From contig NZ_OZ060383.1 of assembly GCF_964059015.1 (NCBI RefSeq), forward strand, positions 62,001 through 126,000: a DNA stretch of 64,000 bases. Reading direction: 5' to 3'. Positions within the stretch are counted from its first letter, which is position 1. Every line of letters starts with the position of its first letter. The stretch comes from Buchnera aphidicola (Hyalopterus amygdali) (GTDB lineage: Bacteria; Pseudomonadota; Gammaproteobacteria; Enterobacterales; Enterobacteriaceae). A program made the position numbers and the translations under genes. Below, one piece after another: positions 21,067-30,767 of this stretch. Under the pieces are notes generated by a model, which was not told the origin of the DNA, made no database searches, and saw only the letters and a list, made by a program, of their open reading frames with translations.

Positions 21067-21969
21067 ATGGACAAAAGTATTAATTCAAATAGTCAATTTA
21101 AAAAAAATTTACACAGCTTTTTAAGCAAAAGTGAAATAGAAATATTAGAAAAAATTAATAAAAAATTTATAAAAAAAATTATAATACAATTTTCTAATTT
21201 CTTAAAAAAAAATATTAAACTAAACTTTTATACCATCAACAAAGATACTTACACTAATGATGACAGAAATTTAGAATTTTTATATTGTAATTCAATAAAA
21301 ATACTACCTTTAGAACAGGAATCTTTTATATTTTTTTCATCTAATTTATTATCTGTTTTTATAGATTTTTTATTTGGAGGGAATAGTACTTTTGTCAATA
21401 ACATTGATATAAAAAGAAATATGACATATACGGAAAATCGCGTTAACAAAAAAATAATAAAATTAATTATAGATGCCTATTGTAGTTCTTGTCGAAGTTT
21501 TTTTTCTTTGGATATTGAATTCGTTAAATGTCAAATTATTAATTTAAAAAAACATACTATCTATCCGAATAATTTTTTCATCACTAATTTTTTTAACTTT
21601 AGTTGTAATGGAATTAAAATATTTTTAAGCATTTTATTGCCTATTGAAATAATTAAACAAAAAAGTTCAAAAAAAATAAATTCAACAGATAAAAATATAT
21701 ATTCAGAAAAAAAATTTTTAAAAAATAATGTTTCTGTTAAAAATATATATGACGTTAAATTAGACATAGTTGTAGAATTAATTGTATCGCCTATTTTTAG
21801 AGATAATTTTAATAAATTATCTGAAGGTGACATTCTTTCCCTAAAAAATCCTAAAAAAATAATAGCATTTATAGAAAAAAAACCTATTTTTTTAGGAGAA
21901 CATAAAATTTTTAACAACCAATCTATCGTTTTCTTAGAAGAATTTATTATTGATAATTTAAAAAAATAA
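21067..21969 (+). CDS. fliM: Flagellar C-ring protein FliM, N-terminus shortened
   Basis: FliM forms most of the C ring with FliG and FliN. It has 300 residues (E. coli 334). Its start aligns about 30 residues into the family: ILEKINKKF corresponds to E. coli ALEIINERF. The N-terminal LSQAEIDALL segment that binds phospho-CheY is therefore missing. The middle CheC-like domain (LSVFIDFLFGGNSTF, YTENRVNKKIIKLI) and the C-terminal SpoA domain (LSEGDILSLKNPKKIIAFIE) are present. This fits a bacterium without chemotaxis. An alternative reading, that LSKSEIEIL at residues 19-27 is the CheY motif, is less likely because it runs directly into the ring domain. Confidence 0.92.
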   Translation: MDKSINSNSQFKKNLHSFLSKSEIEILEKINKKFIKKIIIQFSNFLKKNIKLNFYTINKDTYTNDDRNLEFLYCNSIKILPLEQESFIFFSSNLLSVFIDFLFGGNSTFVNNIDIKRNMTYTENRVNKKIIKLIIDAYCSSCRSFFSLDIEFVKCQIINLKKHTIYPNNFFITNFFNFSCNGIKIFLSILLPIEIIKQKSSKKINSTDKNIYSEKKFLKNNVSVKNIYDVKLDIVVELIVSPIFRDNFNKLSEGDILSLKNPKKIIAFIEKKPIFLGEHKIFNNQSIVFLEEFIIDNLKK

Positions 21970-21987
21970 GTTTAAAGGAAAATTTTC

Positions 21988-22383
21988 ATGAATAAAATAA
22001 AAAACAAAGATGTTTCTAATAATTTAGATAATGATTATTCAAAAAAAAATGATGGCAGCACTGTTGATATAAATTCAGCTATCAAAGAAAAAAATGAAAC
22101 AAAAAAATTAAATAATATGAATGAATCTTTAGATAATAAAAAAACAATTGTTAACGTACCATTAAAGATAAGAGTTGAATTAGGAAAATCTAAAATAAAA
22201 ATAAAAGATTTATTAAGTTTTTCAAAAGGAAGTGTATTTTTTTTAAATAAAAAAAAAGAAGATCCTTTAAAAATTTTTATAAATAATAAATTAATTGCTT
22301 TAGGTGAAATTGTAGTATCTGATAATAAATATGGGATTCGTATTATAAGCATAAATAATTCTTTAAATTCTATTAATATATAA
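21988..22383 (+). CDS. fliN: Flagellar C-ring protein FliN
   Basis: FliN forms the lower C ring and helps deliver export substrates through FliH. It has 131 residues (E. coli 137). A low-complexity acidic/Lys N-terminus is followed by the SpoA domain: [20 protein letters not shown], then [20 protein letters not shown] and [20 protein letters not shown]. It follows fliM at 18 bases, with the SD AAAGGAAA. Confidence 0.95.
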   Translation: MNKIKNKDVSNNLDNDYSKKNDGSTVDINSAIKEKNETKKLNNMNESLDNKKTIVNVPLKIRVELGKSKIKIKDLLSFSKGSVFFLNKKKEDPLKIFINNKLIALGEIVVSDNKYGIRIISINNSLNSINI

Positions 22384-22394
22384 ATTTAAATATT

Positions 22395-23534
22395 ATGGAA
22401 AATAATCTATCATCACAAATATTATCTAGTTTTTTTAGATCATTTTTTTCTAGTACAAATTTTTTTCATACAGTGAGTGCATTAATTGAAATATTATTAT
22501 TAATATTAATTTTATTCTGGATTTTAAAAAAAATTTCTTTTTTTAAAATAAATAAAAAATATTCTAATATAAAGATTATTGATAAAATATCTCTTGGAAC
22601 TAATGAATCAATAGTAATCATTAAAGTAAAAGAAAAAAAATTAGTTTTAGGTGTAACAAAAAATTACATAAATCATTTATATACGTTGTCGTCTAATTTA
22701 CCAGATGAGTTAGTTGATAAAAAAAAAGAAATAATTTTACCAATACAACAGTACAACGATTCTTTAAAAAACTTTACTAAAATATCTTGGAAAAACACAA
22801 TGTTGCATCGAATTATTCCATTTTTATTTTTGTTGTTATTTTGTCCATTAGCTTATGCTGATATTCCTGGTTTAACAAGTCATATTTTAAATGATGGCAG
22901 CCAAACTTGGTCTTTGCCAGTACAAACTTTAGTTTTTCTTACTTCTTTAACTTTTCTCCCCGCTTTTATTCTCATGATGACTAGTTTTACTAGAATTATT
23001 ATTGTTTTTGGTTTATTACGAAATGCTATAGGTACACCATATGCACCACCAAATCAAATATTACTTGGTTTATCTCTTTTTTTAACTTTTTTTATTATGT
23101 CTCCTACGTTTGATCAGGTTTATAAAAACGCATATCTTCCTTTTAGTCAAGATAAAATAAATATGGATGAAGCTATTATTAAGGGTTCTATTCCCTTTAA
23201 AAATTTTATGTTAAATCAAACACGTTCGTCTGATTTAGAGTTATTTTCAAAACTAGCTCATATTTCTTCTTATAAAGACAAAGAAGAAATACCAATGCGG
23301 ATTTTATTGCCATCGTTTATTACGAGTGAGTTAAAAACAGCTTTTCAAATTGGTTTTACTATTTTTATACCTTTTTTAATTATTGATTTAGTTATTGCCA
23401 GTGTTCTAATGGCCTTAGGTATGATGATGGTTCCTCCTTCAACAATATCTTTGCCTTTTAAATTAATGTTATTTGTACTAGTAGACGGATGGCAACTATT
23501 AGTAACTTCATTATCGCAAAGCTTTAAAATGTGA
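22395..23534 (+). CDS. fliP: Fused FliO-FliP export gate protein
   Basis: One uninterrupted frame of 379 residues contains two proteins that are separate in E. coli. Residues 1-125 resemble FliO: a membrane segment ([16 protein letters not shown]), then [19 protein letters not shown] and [18 protein letters not shown]. From residue 136 ([20 protein letters not shown]) the sequence is FliP with its signal peptide and four-helix export gate ([20 protein letters not shown]..., [40 protein letters not shown]). The ATG of the FliP part (22800) has GGA eight bases upstream, so separate initiation is possible. Signal peptidase could also cut after AYA and release the two parts. Confidence 0.94.
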   Translation: MENNLSSQILSSFFRSFFSSTNFFHTVSALIEILLLILILFWILKKISFFKINKKYSNIKIIDKISLGTNESIVIIKVKEKKLVLGVTKNYINHLYTLSSNLPDELVDKKKEIILPIQQYNDSLKNFTKISWKNTMLHRIIPFLFLLLFCPLAYADIPGLTSHILNDGSQTWSLPVQTLVFLTSLTFLPAFILMMTSFTRIIIVFGLLRNAIGTPYAPPNQILLGLSLFLTFFIMSPTFDQVYKNAYLPFSQDKINMDEAIIKGSIPFKNFMLNQTRSSDLELFSKLAHISSYKDKEEIPMRILLPSFITSELKTAFQIGFTIFIPFLIIDLVIASVLMALGMMMVPPSTISLPFKLMLFVLVDGWQLLVTSLSQSFKM

Positions 23535-23559
23535 CTTTTTCCTAGAAAAGGATTTTTTT

Positions 23560-23832
23560 ATGACACCAGAATATGTAATGGAACTTTTTCATGAAGCTAT
23601 GAAAGTCGGATTAATGATTGCATCGCCTTTATTATTATCAATTTTAATTAGTGGTTTGATCATTAGTATATTACAAGCGGCTACACAAGTGAATGAACAA
23701 ACATTGTCTTTTATTCCTAAAATTATTTCTATTCTTATAGTAATAGCTATGCTTGGTCCTTGGATGTTGGGTGTTATGTTGGATTATATGCATAACTTAT
23801 TTAATAATATATCATTGATTATGATGAAATAA
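23560..23832 (+). CDS. fliQ: Flagellar export gate protein FliQ
   Basis: A small two-helix membrane protein of the FliPQR export gate. It has 90 residues (E. coli 89). It begins MTPEYVMELFHEAMKVGLM and carries the conserved ISILQAATQVNEQTLSFIPK loop between the helices. It overlaps the fliR start (TAATG). Confidence 0.96.
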   Translation: MTPEYVMELFHEAMKVGLMIASPLLLSILISGLIISILQAATQVNEQTLSFIPKIISILIVIAMLGPWMLGVMLDYMHNLFNNISLIMMK

Positions 23833-24590
23833 TGTTAACATTTAATAGTTTAGAATTAGCAATTTTAATAAATAATTTTATTTGGCCGTTAGTTCGTATT
23901 CTATCATTTTTTGCAACTGCTCCTTTTTTTAATGATGAGAATATAAATAAAAAAATTAAAATAATTTTTTCTGTTCTAATTACTGTATTAATAGAACCTT
24001 TTTTACCTAAAGTTCATATGGAATTATTTTCTATAATGAGTTTATTTGTAATATTACAGCAAATTTTAATTGGTACAGCTTTAGGTTTTACCTGTCAATT
24101 TTTATTTGCTGCATTTAATTTTTCTGGAGAGATAATAGGATTGCAAATGGGTTTATCTTTTGCAAATTTTTTTAATGCCAATCGTTATATTGGTACCTCT
24201 ATAGTGTCACGTTGGATAAATATTTTAATTTTATTTTTATTTTTAACAATTAATGCCCATCTTTATTTAATTGTTATATTAGTAGATAGTTTTTATAGTA
24301 TGCCTATTAATATGAACTTTATAAGCTCGAGTTTTTTTTGGAGTCTATTGCAATTTTCTAGTAGCATTTTTTTAAATGGTATTATTTTTGCTCTTCCAAT
24401 TATGATTTTTTTATTACTATCTGCTTTAATAATGAGTATTTTAAATCGATTGTCTCCCCAGATATCTATTTTTTCTATTGGATTTCCACTAAATTTATTA
24501 ATAGGAATGTTTATAATATATTACTTGATATCAATTATTTTCCCCTTCTTTAAAAATTCGTTAAATCAATTAATTACATTTTTGTCTTAA
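23832..24590 (+). CDS. fliR: Flagellar export gate protein FliR
   Basis: FliR completes the FliPQR export gate. It has 252 residues (E. coli 261) with several hydrophobic helices. The conserved PLVRILSFFATAPFF, GLQMGLSFANFFN and FALPIMIFLLLSALIMSILNRLSPQ segments are recognisable. It is the last gene of the plus-strand flagellar run, and a hairpin follows about 90 bases later. Confidence 0.95.
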   Translation: MLTFNSLELAILINNFIWPLVRILSFFATAPFFNDENINKKIKIIFSVLITVLIEPFLPKVHMELFSIMSLFVILQQILIGTALGFTCQFLFAAFNFSGEIIGLQMGLSFANFFNANRYIGTSIVSRWINILILFLFLTINAHLYLIVILVDSFYSMPINMNFISSSFFWSLLQFSSSIFLNGIIFALPIMIFLLLSALIMSILNRLSPQISIFSIGFPLNLLIGMFIIYYLISIIFPFFKNSLNQLITFLS

Positions 24591-24683
24591 TATATTAAAA
24601 ATATAGTTTTGTTAAATTACAAATAATAGGTTTAATTTATTTAAATACTTAATCTTAAAAAGAAAAAATTATTTTACTTTAAA

Positions 24684-24714
24684 TAAAGTATAATTTCCTC
24701 AAAATTATACTTTA
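24684..24714. terminator. Stem-loop between convergent fliR and rpmG
   Basis: TAAAGTATAAT (24684-24694) pairs perfectly with ATTATACTTTA (24704-24714) around a nine-base loop. It sits between the ends of two converging genes, the expected place for a shared terminator. The stem is mostly A/T and lacks a clear U tract. Confidence 0.45.
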
Positions 24715-24749
24715 ATTATAAAATATAATCTTAATTTTATTAATTTTTA

Positions 24750-24917
24750 TTATTTAATTTTTCCTTCATTGTATAATACATGTTTTCTAATGACAGGATC
24801 ATATTTTTTTAATTTCAATTTATCAGGAGTATTTCTTTTGTTTTTTGTAGTAGTATAATAATGACCTGTTCCTGCAGAAGAAATCATTTTAATTTTTTCT
24901 CGATTTTTTTTAGCCAT
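24750..24917 (-). CDS. rpmG: 50S ribosomal protein L33
   Basis: A 55-residue basic protein read on the minus strand: [20 protein letters not shown], then [20 protein letters not shown] and [14 protein letters not shown]. The length equals E. coli L33. There is no zinc Cys pair, so it is the Cys-free type. The SD AAGGTGG precedes the ATG. It follows rpmB by 11 bases, the usual rpmB-rpmG unit. Confidence 0.96.
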   Translation of the reverse strand: MAKKNREKIKMISSAGTGHYYTTTKNKRNTPDKLKLKKYDPVIRKHVLYNEGKIK

Positions 24918-24928
24918 AAATTCCACCT

Positions 24929-25156
24929 TTATTTTTTATAATAAATTTTTTTTATTACTGCTTCTATTCCTTTTTTATCAATACAACGCATTCCGTTAAT
25001 AGATACTCTTAATTTAATAAATCTTTTTTTTTCAGGAATCCAAAATCTATGATATTGAATATTTGGCAAAAATTGTCTTTTTTTTGCATTCATAGCATGT
25101 GATCGATTATTACCAATCATTCTCTTTTTTCTTGTAACTTGACATATACGAGACAT
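24929..25156 (-). CDS. rpmB: 50S ribosomal protein L28
   Basis: A 75-residue large-subunit protein (E. coli 78). It aligns from [20 protein letters not shown] through [19 protein letters not shown] to [12 protein letters not shown]. It is the first gene of the rpmB-rpmG unit on the minus strand, divergent from tamB. Confidence 0.97.
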   Translation of the reverse strand: MSRICQVTRKKRMIGNNRSHAMNAKKRQFLPNIQYHRFWIPEKKRFIKLRVSINGMRCIDKKGIEAVIKKIYYKK

Positions 25157-25337
25157 GTAAAATTTTCCTAATTTTAAAAATTTATTTTTTTTTTTAAATA
25201 ATATACTAAAATAGTATAAATTACTATAATAGGTATTTGATATTAGTTTGTTTCGCCTATTACATAAGTAAGTATATTATAAATGATAAAGTATATTTTA
25301 TAAATAATAGGATTGATATTAAATTGGGATAATTGAT

Positions 25338-28223
25338 ATGAGTATATATCAGAAATATTTATCTAAATCTTTGATTTTTGTTTTTTCTTTATTTTTTCTG
25401 ATATTATTCTTTTTAGAAACTAGTATTGGATTTAAATATTTTTTTAATTTTGCTAATTATTTTTTTATGGGACTTAAAGTAGAAAAAATATCAGGAAATT
25501 GGCGTAATTTTACGTTAAAAAAAATTAATTATAAAATTTTAGGAGGATCCATTAAAGCTGAAAATATTCATATTATAACAAATCCAGTGTCCTTTTTTAA
25601 TACCCCTATTATTTTTAAAAATATAGAAACAAAAAAATTAGTAATTTCATTAGAAAAAAATCCAAAATTAATTTTAAAAAATAATTCTTTTGAAAAAATC
25701 AAATTAAACAAAAAATTTTTTTTTCAAAATTCTATAATTTTTCGTAATATATATTTTGATAAAATTTCATTAAAAATACAAAAAAAAAATATATTTTTAT
25801 TTAATGTATTAAGTAGTATAACGTTAAATCGAAATACTTTAACTATATTTCCTACTTCTGTTAATTTAGTTCGCAGTAATTTAATATATAATAAAACAAA
25901 GAATGATATAGATAAAAAAAATTTTTTTTATACAAATAAAATAAATAATTTTTTATCTTTTTTTTCGAATTACAAAGAATTTCTTCCCACGTTAGACATA
26001 AAATTAATTAATTTAAAATGTAATCAGTTAAAATTTTTTGATCAAAAAAATCTAATTTTTCATAAAATAGAGTTGAGTGCTCGATTTAAAAAAAATATTT
26101 TAAAAATTAAAAATATGAAAGCATTTTCAAAATTTATTAAAATAAAGTCTAAGGGTAAAATTTTTTTTAGAGATAATTTTTCTACCTTTTTTATTATTAA
26201 TAATAAAGTATCAACAAATCTTTATAAAGATAAAGTAATAAAAGTTTTATTTAAAGGTACCTTGAATAAAAAATTTGTATTTACATTAAAATCAAGTAAT
26301 TTATTAAAATTTAATATCTATGGGAAAATATTATTAGATTATCTAGATTATCCTATGTGTATTAATTTACATATTGATGATCTTTTTTTCCCTATAAATA
26401 AAAATTTAATATTAAGTTCGAAAAATTTTAATTTGATATTAAAAGGAAAATTTAATAATTATTTTTTATCTTTGAAAAACATTTTTACTATTTCAGGTAT
26501 GCCATCTATTTTTATGCATATTTCTGCTATTGGTAATTTGAAAAATATTTTTTTAAAAAAAATTAATTTTTTTCCATTTTTAAAAAATATACAAAAGAAA
26601 AAAAATCTACCACAAAAAAAAGTAAAATACAGTGAATATATATCCCAATTAGCAGGTAAAATAAATTTACTTCTTAATTCTAACAAAAAATATAAAAATA
26701 TTTCTTTCCCTCATTTTTGTTTTAAAGGAGATATAATTAGAAAAAAAATATCTTTATCAGGTTCTTTATATTATCAAAATATAAATGGTATAAAAATACC
26801 TAGAATAAATTTTATATTAGGTAAAAATAAAGGATTTCTACTAGGTTCAGTATCAAATAAAGTTAATATCTATTCCTCTTTTAATTTCAATCATTTGGAA
26901 TATTTTTTACCAAATTTAAAAGGCATAATTAAATCTACTTTAAATGCATATGGTTTTTATCCCTTTCCTTCTATTTCTTCTTCTTTTTTAGGGAAAAAAA
27001 TAAATTGGAAAGATGTTATATCTTTAAATAGTATAAAAATTTTTACTAATTTAAATATGAAAAAAGATTTTTCCAAAAATATTTTTGTTAGGATTAAAAA
27101 AATACGTTTTTTAAACTTTTGTATTGATTCTTTAAATATTAAATTCGATTGGAATAATATAAATCAAAATTTTTATTTTTCTTTAAAAAATAAAAAATTA
27201 TCTATGAAATTACTTTTTAATGGATATATGAACAAAAAAACAGGAGTATGGAAAGGTATTATAAAACAAATAAATATTAAACATCCTTTTGGAATATGGA
27301 TGACAGAAAATAATCCCTTAATATTTTATTCTTTTCAAAAAAGTATTAATGATGATAATTTTAAAGAATTAAGAAAAAAAAATTTGTTTTCTTCGATTAT
27401 ATATAATACAAAAATGTTATTTATTAAATTGTTTTTTCAAAAATCTATAAGTATTAAAACTAATGTATTTATTAATACAAAATTTCAATGGCAATTAGGA
27501 AAAAAAATTTCTAATATAAAACTTGCTTTGAAAACTCAAAATATAAAATTAGAAAAAAAAATCAAAGATAATGTATTGCATGAGAAGATAGAAAATTTTA
27601 ATTTATTCGTTAATTTTAAAAAAAATAATTTTATGACGCAATGGATTATAAATCGATCAAAAAATAAATTAAAAATGAATAGAATATCTGGTTTTTTAAA
27701 TGTTTATGATATTTATCATACACAAAGAATTAAAGGTCAATTTTTTTTATCAAATTTTTCTTTTTCTGTATTAAATATATTTACAAATAATTTAAAAAAA
27801 TTTCAAGGAAAATTTACAGGAAATATAGAATTATTAGGAAATTTATATCAGCCTAAAATATTGGCTGATATTGATTTTCAAAATATTTATATTAAAAGCG
27901 ATCATATATTAAAATATATACTTTTATGTTTTCATTTTTTTTCAAAAAAATTAGAAAATGTTAAAATTGATCAAGAAATTATTATAAAAAAAGGAGATAT
28001 ATTATTTGAATTAAATTCAAATATTAAAAATAATATTTCTAATTTTCAATGGAATTTTTTATTTAATAGTAACAATGTTATACTTGTATTTTTACCTGAA
28101 ATAGAATTTAGTTTTTCTTCTCATTTAAACTTAATTTATTCTTTGTTTAAATACAATTTAATTGGTTATTTAAATTCCTCTTTGTTTTCTTTTAAAATTA
28201 ATGAAAAAAATTTTTTATTTTAA
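25338..28223 (+). CDS. tamB: TamB-like envelope protein (YtfN), C-terminus missing
   Basis: A long protein of 961 residues with an N-terminal membrane anchor (LIFVFSLFFLILFFLE) followed by repeated beta-strand-rich sequence typical of TamB/AsmA-like proteins, which bridge the inner and outer membranes and are linked to phospholipid transport and outer-membrane assembly. E. coli TamB is 1259 residues. The C-terminal DUF490 part, which contacts TamA, is not recognisable: the frame stops 16 bases before the converging ppa gene. tamA, adjacent in E. coli, is absent from this locus. The order tamB then ppa is the E. coli order with ytfP lost. The gene has many long A runs but stays open. Confidence 0.85.
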   Translation: MSIYQKYLSKSLIFVFSLFFLILFFLETSIGFKYFFNFANYFFMGLKVEKISGNWRNFTLKKINYKILGGSIKAENIHIITNPVSFFNTPIIFKNIETKKLVISLEKNPKLILKNNSFEKIKLNKKFFFQNSIIFRNIYFDKISLKIQKKNIFLFNVLSSITLNRNTLTIFPTSVNLVRSNLIYNKTKNDIDKKNFFYTNKINNFLSFFSNYKEFLPTLDIKLINLKCNQLKFFDQKNLIFHKIELSARFKKNILKIKNMKAFSKFIKIKSKGKIFFRDNFSTFFIINNKVSTNLYKDKVIKVLFKGTLNKKFVFTLKSSNLLKFNIYGKILLDYLDYPMCINLHIDDLFFPINKNLILSSKNFNLILKGKFNNYFLSLKNIFTISGMPSIFMHISAIGNLKNIFLKKINFFPFLKNIQKKKNLPQKKVKYSEYISQLAGKINLLLNSNKKYKNISFPHFCFKGDIIRKKISLSGSLYYQNINGIKIPRINFILGKNKGFLLGSVSNKVNIYSSFNFNHLEYFLPNLKGIIKSTLNAYGFYPFPSISSSFLGKKINWKDVISLNSIKIFTNLNMKKDFSKNIFVRIKKIRFLNFCIDSLNIKFDWNNINQNFYFSLKNKKLSMKLLFNGYMNKKTGVWKGIIKQINIKHPFGIWMTENNPLIFYSFQKSINDDNFKELRKKNLFSSIIYNTKMLFIKLFFQKSISIKTNVFINTKFQWQLGKKISNIKLALKTQNIKLEKKIKDNVLHEKIENFNLFVNFKKNNFMTQWIINRSKNKLKMNRISGFLNVYDIYHTQRIKGQFFLSNFSFSVLNIFTNNLKKFQGKFTGNIELLGNLYQPKILADIDFQNIYIKSDHILKYILLCFHFFSKKLENVKIDQEIIIKKGDILFELNSNIKNNISNFQWNFLFNSNNVILVFLPEIEFSFSSHLNLIYSLFKYNLIGYLNSSLFSFKINEKNFLF

Positions 28224-28239
28224 ATATAAATATATTTTT

Positions 28240-28773
28240 TTATTTATTTTTTTTGGCACGATTATATGAAGTAGAAATTTCTAATTTTGCTGCTTTATGA
28301 TCTCCCCATTCTATAATTTTTACCCATTTGTCTCTTTCTAATTTTTTGTAATTTTGAAAAAAATGTTCAATTTGTCTTTTTAGTAGTTCGGATATGTCTG
28401 ATATATTATTTATATTTTCGTATTCTCTGCACACTTTACTGTTTGGTACAGCTAGAATTTTAGCATCATCTCCAGATTCATCATGCATCTTTAATATTCC
28501 AATGGGTTTGCAATGAATTACTACATTGGATTGTATTGGATATGGAGAGGCAACCAAAACATCTAATGGATCTCCATCAAGTGATAAAGTTTCGTTAATA
28601 TAACCATAATTACATGGATAGAACATTGGCGTAGATATAAAACGATCTACAAAAAGAACACCTGATTTTTTGTCTACTTCGTATTTAACAGGCGACGAAT
28701 TTGATGGTATTTCAATGATAACATATATATCATTTGGTATATTTTTTCCTGCTTTAATAGAATTAAAGTTCAT
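28240..28773 (-). CDS. ppa: Inorganic pyrophosphatase
   Basis: Ppa hydrolyses pyrophosphate and so drives biosynthetic reactions forward. It has 177 residues (E. coli 176). The metal-binding signature DGDPLDVLV is present, with flanking [17 protein letters not shown] and DDAKILAVP. It converges on tamB and diverges from pmbA. Confidence 0.97.
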   Translation of the reverse strand: MNFNSIKAGKNIPNDIYVIIEIPSNSSPVKYEVDKKSGVLFVDRFISTPMFYPCNYGYINETLSLDGDPLDVLVASPYPIQSNVVIHCKPIGILKMHDESGDDAKILAVPNSKVCREYENINNISDISELLKRQIEHFFQNYKKLERDKWVKIIEWGDHKAAKLEISTSYNRAKKNK

Positions 28774-28949
28774 TTTTAATATATTCCTATATTTAGCGTT
28801 TTAAAAATTTAATTTTCCACTTAATTAAAGAAAAAATTTTTTAAAAAATCAATTTGTTTGGATAATTAATTTTTTTTTTATATAATTATTTTAACAAAAA
28901 TGATTTTTAAAATTCATATATAGTATATATATCACCTAAGGAGTTATAA

Positions 28950-30293
28950 ATGCAATCATTCAATCAAATTGAAAAAGAAGAAGATACACTTATAAATACG
29001 GTAAAAAATACTCTTTATTTAGCTCGAAAAAAATTTAATTTTTCTGTTGAAGTATTTGTAAAAAAAACAATAGGTATAAATGTTAATATAAGAAATAGCA
29101 TTATCGAAAATGTAGAGTTTAACAGAGATGGTGGATTATTTATTACAGTTTATAACAAATTTTCTAAAGGTGTTGTATCATCTAGAGATTTTAGTATAAA
29201 TGGTATTAAAAAAATGTTAGATACGGCAGTTGATATTTCTAAATATTCTTCGTCTGATTTTTTCTCAGGTTTGCCTGATATAAAATTACTTTGCTTTGGA
29301 TCTAAAGATCTTGATTTATTTCATCCTACTGAGTTTAATCTAAAAAATGCAATTAATTTTACTTCTATATCAGAACAAGAAGCGTTTAAATTTGATAAAA
29401 GAATTGTTAATAGTGAAGGAAGTTTTTTTAGCAATCATATTAGTATAAATGTTTTTGGAAATAGTTTAGGCATGTTAGAAAAATATAAATCTACTTATTA
29501 TAACAATTATAATTGCATGATTGCAAAAGATAAAAATTGTATGCAAAGAAGTTTTAGTTATTCTACTGCAAGAAAACTAGAAGATTTAGAAAAACCAGAT
29601 ATATTAGGACAAAAAACAGCTAAAAATGCTATATCTCGTTTAGGTTCTAAAAAAATCAATACTACGAAATGTCCAATAATTTTTTCAAGAGAAATCTCTC
29701 CTACATTTTTTTCTCATTTTATTTCAGCCATTAGTGGTGATAATGTTTATCAAAAATCTACTTGTTTATTATATGATTTAAAAAAAAGAATTTTTCCTGA
29801 GTGGTTAAATATTGAAGAAAAACCACATTTGATAGCAGGTCTAGGTAGCAAACCGTTTGACAGTGAAGGTGTTGCAACAAAGAGTAAAAGTATTATTAAA
29901 AATGGAATTTTACAAACATGGTTATTAAATACGTATAATGCTCGCAGATTAAATTTATTTAGTACTGGTAATTCTGGAGGTATTACAAATTGGTTTGTTT
30001 CGCATAAAAACATCTCTTTTAAAGAAATGTTACATACAATGTATAATGGATTATTGATAACAGAGTTAATGGGACAAGGAGTAGATATTATTAGTGGCAA
30101 TTATTCACGTGGAGCAATAGGTTTTTGGATTAAAGGTGGGAAGATTCAATATCCAGTTAACGAAATTACTATATCTGGAAATTTAAAAAATATGTGGCAT
30201 AATATTATTAGTATTAGTAATGACATTAATATATATAGTAAGATTCGATCTGGTTCAATTTTATTATCTGAAATGCAAATTTCTGGAAATTAA
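28950..30293 (+). CDS. pmbA: TldD/PmbA family metalloprotease subunit PmbA (TldE)
   Basis: In E. coli PmbA (TldE) forms a heterodimeric protease with TldD that degrades unfolded peptides and matures microcin B17. It has 447 residues (E. coli 450). Family features include the N-terminal beta-sheet domain ([20 protein letters not shown]) and the C-terminal [38 protein letters not shown] and [15 protein letters not shown]. The SD AAGGAG lies before the ATG. It ends 24 bases before a strong palindromic terminator. Its role in a symbiont is unclear. Confidence 0.94.
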   Translation: MQSFNQIEKEEDTLINTVKNTLYLARKKFNFSVEVFVKKTIGINVNIRNSIIENVEFNRDGGLFITVYNKFSKGVVSSRDFSINGIKKMLDTAVDISKYSSSDFFSGLPDIKLLCFGSKDLDLFHPTEFNLKNAINFTSISEQEAFKFDKRIVNSEGSFFSNHISINVFGNSLGMLEKYKSTYYNNYNCMIAKDKNCMQRSFSYSTARKLEDLEKPDILGQKTAKNAISRLGSKKINTTKCPIIFSREISPTFFSHFISAISGDNVYQKSTCLLYDLKKRIFPEWLNIEEKPHLIAGLGSKPFDSEGVATKSKSIIKNGILQTWLLNTYNARRLNLFSTGNSGGITNWFVSHKNISFKEMLHTMYNGLLITELMGQGVDIISGNYSRGAIGFWIKGGKIQYPVNEITISGNLKNMWHNIISISNDINIYSKIRSGSILLSEMQISGN

Positions 30294-30317
30294 TTTAATT
30301 GAATGGATATTTATTAA

Positions 30318-30343
30318 AAAAGGTAATAAATTTATTACCTTTT
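30318..30343. terminator. Bidirectional terminator for pmbA and rnpB
   Basis: A perfect 26-base palindrome centred on AATAAATTTATT with GG/CC near its base (arms AAAAGGTAATAAA and TTTATTACCTTTT). Both sides carry T-rich runs, the stronger six-T run being on the minus strand, where it ends rnpB. On the plus strand it follows the pmbA stop at 24 bases. Confidence 0.75.
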
Positions 30344-30362
30344 ATTTCTTTATATTTATTTT

Positions 30363-30730
30363 TAAGAAGTTGACCTATAAGCCGGGTTCTGTTTAAACAG
30401 TCATTTATCTAGATTAACAATTACTTGCTAATTCAAGCAGCCTACCCAGGTTTTTTAGTACGAGCAATACAGATAACCTATATTTGGCTTTGCTCCAGGT
30501 GGAGTTTACCTTGCCATAAATTGTTACCAATTATGCGGTGTGCTTTTACCACACCTTTTCACCCTTTCCCTTTTTATTTTTGATAATTATATATAAAAAA
30601 GGCGGTTTTTTTTCTGTTGCACTCGTCATAAGCTCACGCTTTCCAGGTGTTACCTGGCACCTTGCTCTATGGAGCCCGGACTTTCCTCTCTTCAGAAAAA
30701 TTACTGAACAGCGACTGTTTAGTCAACTTC
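30363..30730 (-). ncRNA. rnpB: RNase P catalytic RNA (M1 RNA)
   Basis: The minus strand carries the RNase P RNA that trims 5' leaders from pre-tRNAs. The first bases GAAGTTGAC pair perfectly with the last GTCAACTTC (helix P1). The universal core GAGGAAAGTCCGGGCTCCAT, the AGGTGCCAGGTAAC segment, GGTAAACTCCACCTGGAGCA, GGGTAGGCTGCTTGA and CAGAACCCGGCTTA match E. coli M1 RNA in order. The length, about 368 bases, is close to E. coli (377). Variable helices such as P12 have become A/T-rich. The 3' end is placed by comparison and may be off by a few bases. Confidence 0.96.
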
Positions 30731-30738
30731 AAAAAAAA

Positions 30739-30767
30739 ATTATATATTATTTTTATGCAAATGTCAC
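30739..30767 (-). promoter_or_regulatory. rnpB promoter overlapping the rsmI stop codon
   Basis: On the minus strand GTGACA (30762-30767, five of six to TTGACA) is followed after exactly 17 bases by a perfect TATAAT (30739-30744). The expected start, eight bases on, is 30730, the first base of the RNase P RNA. The -35 hexamer contains the rsmI stop codon TGA (30764-30766). Confidence 0.8.
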
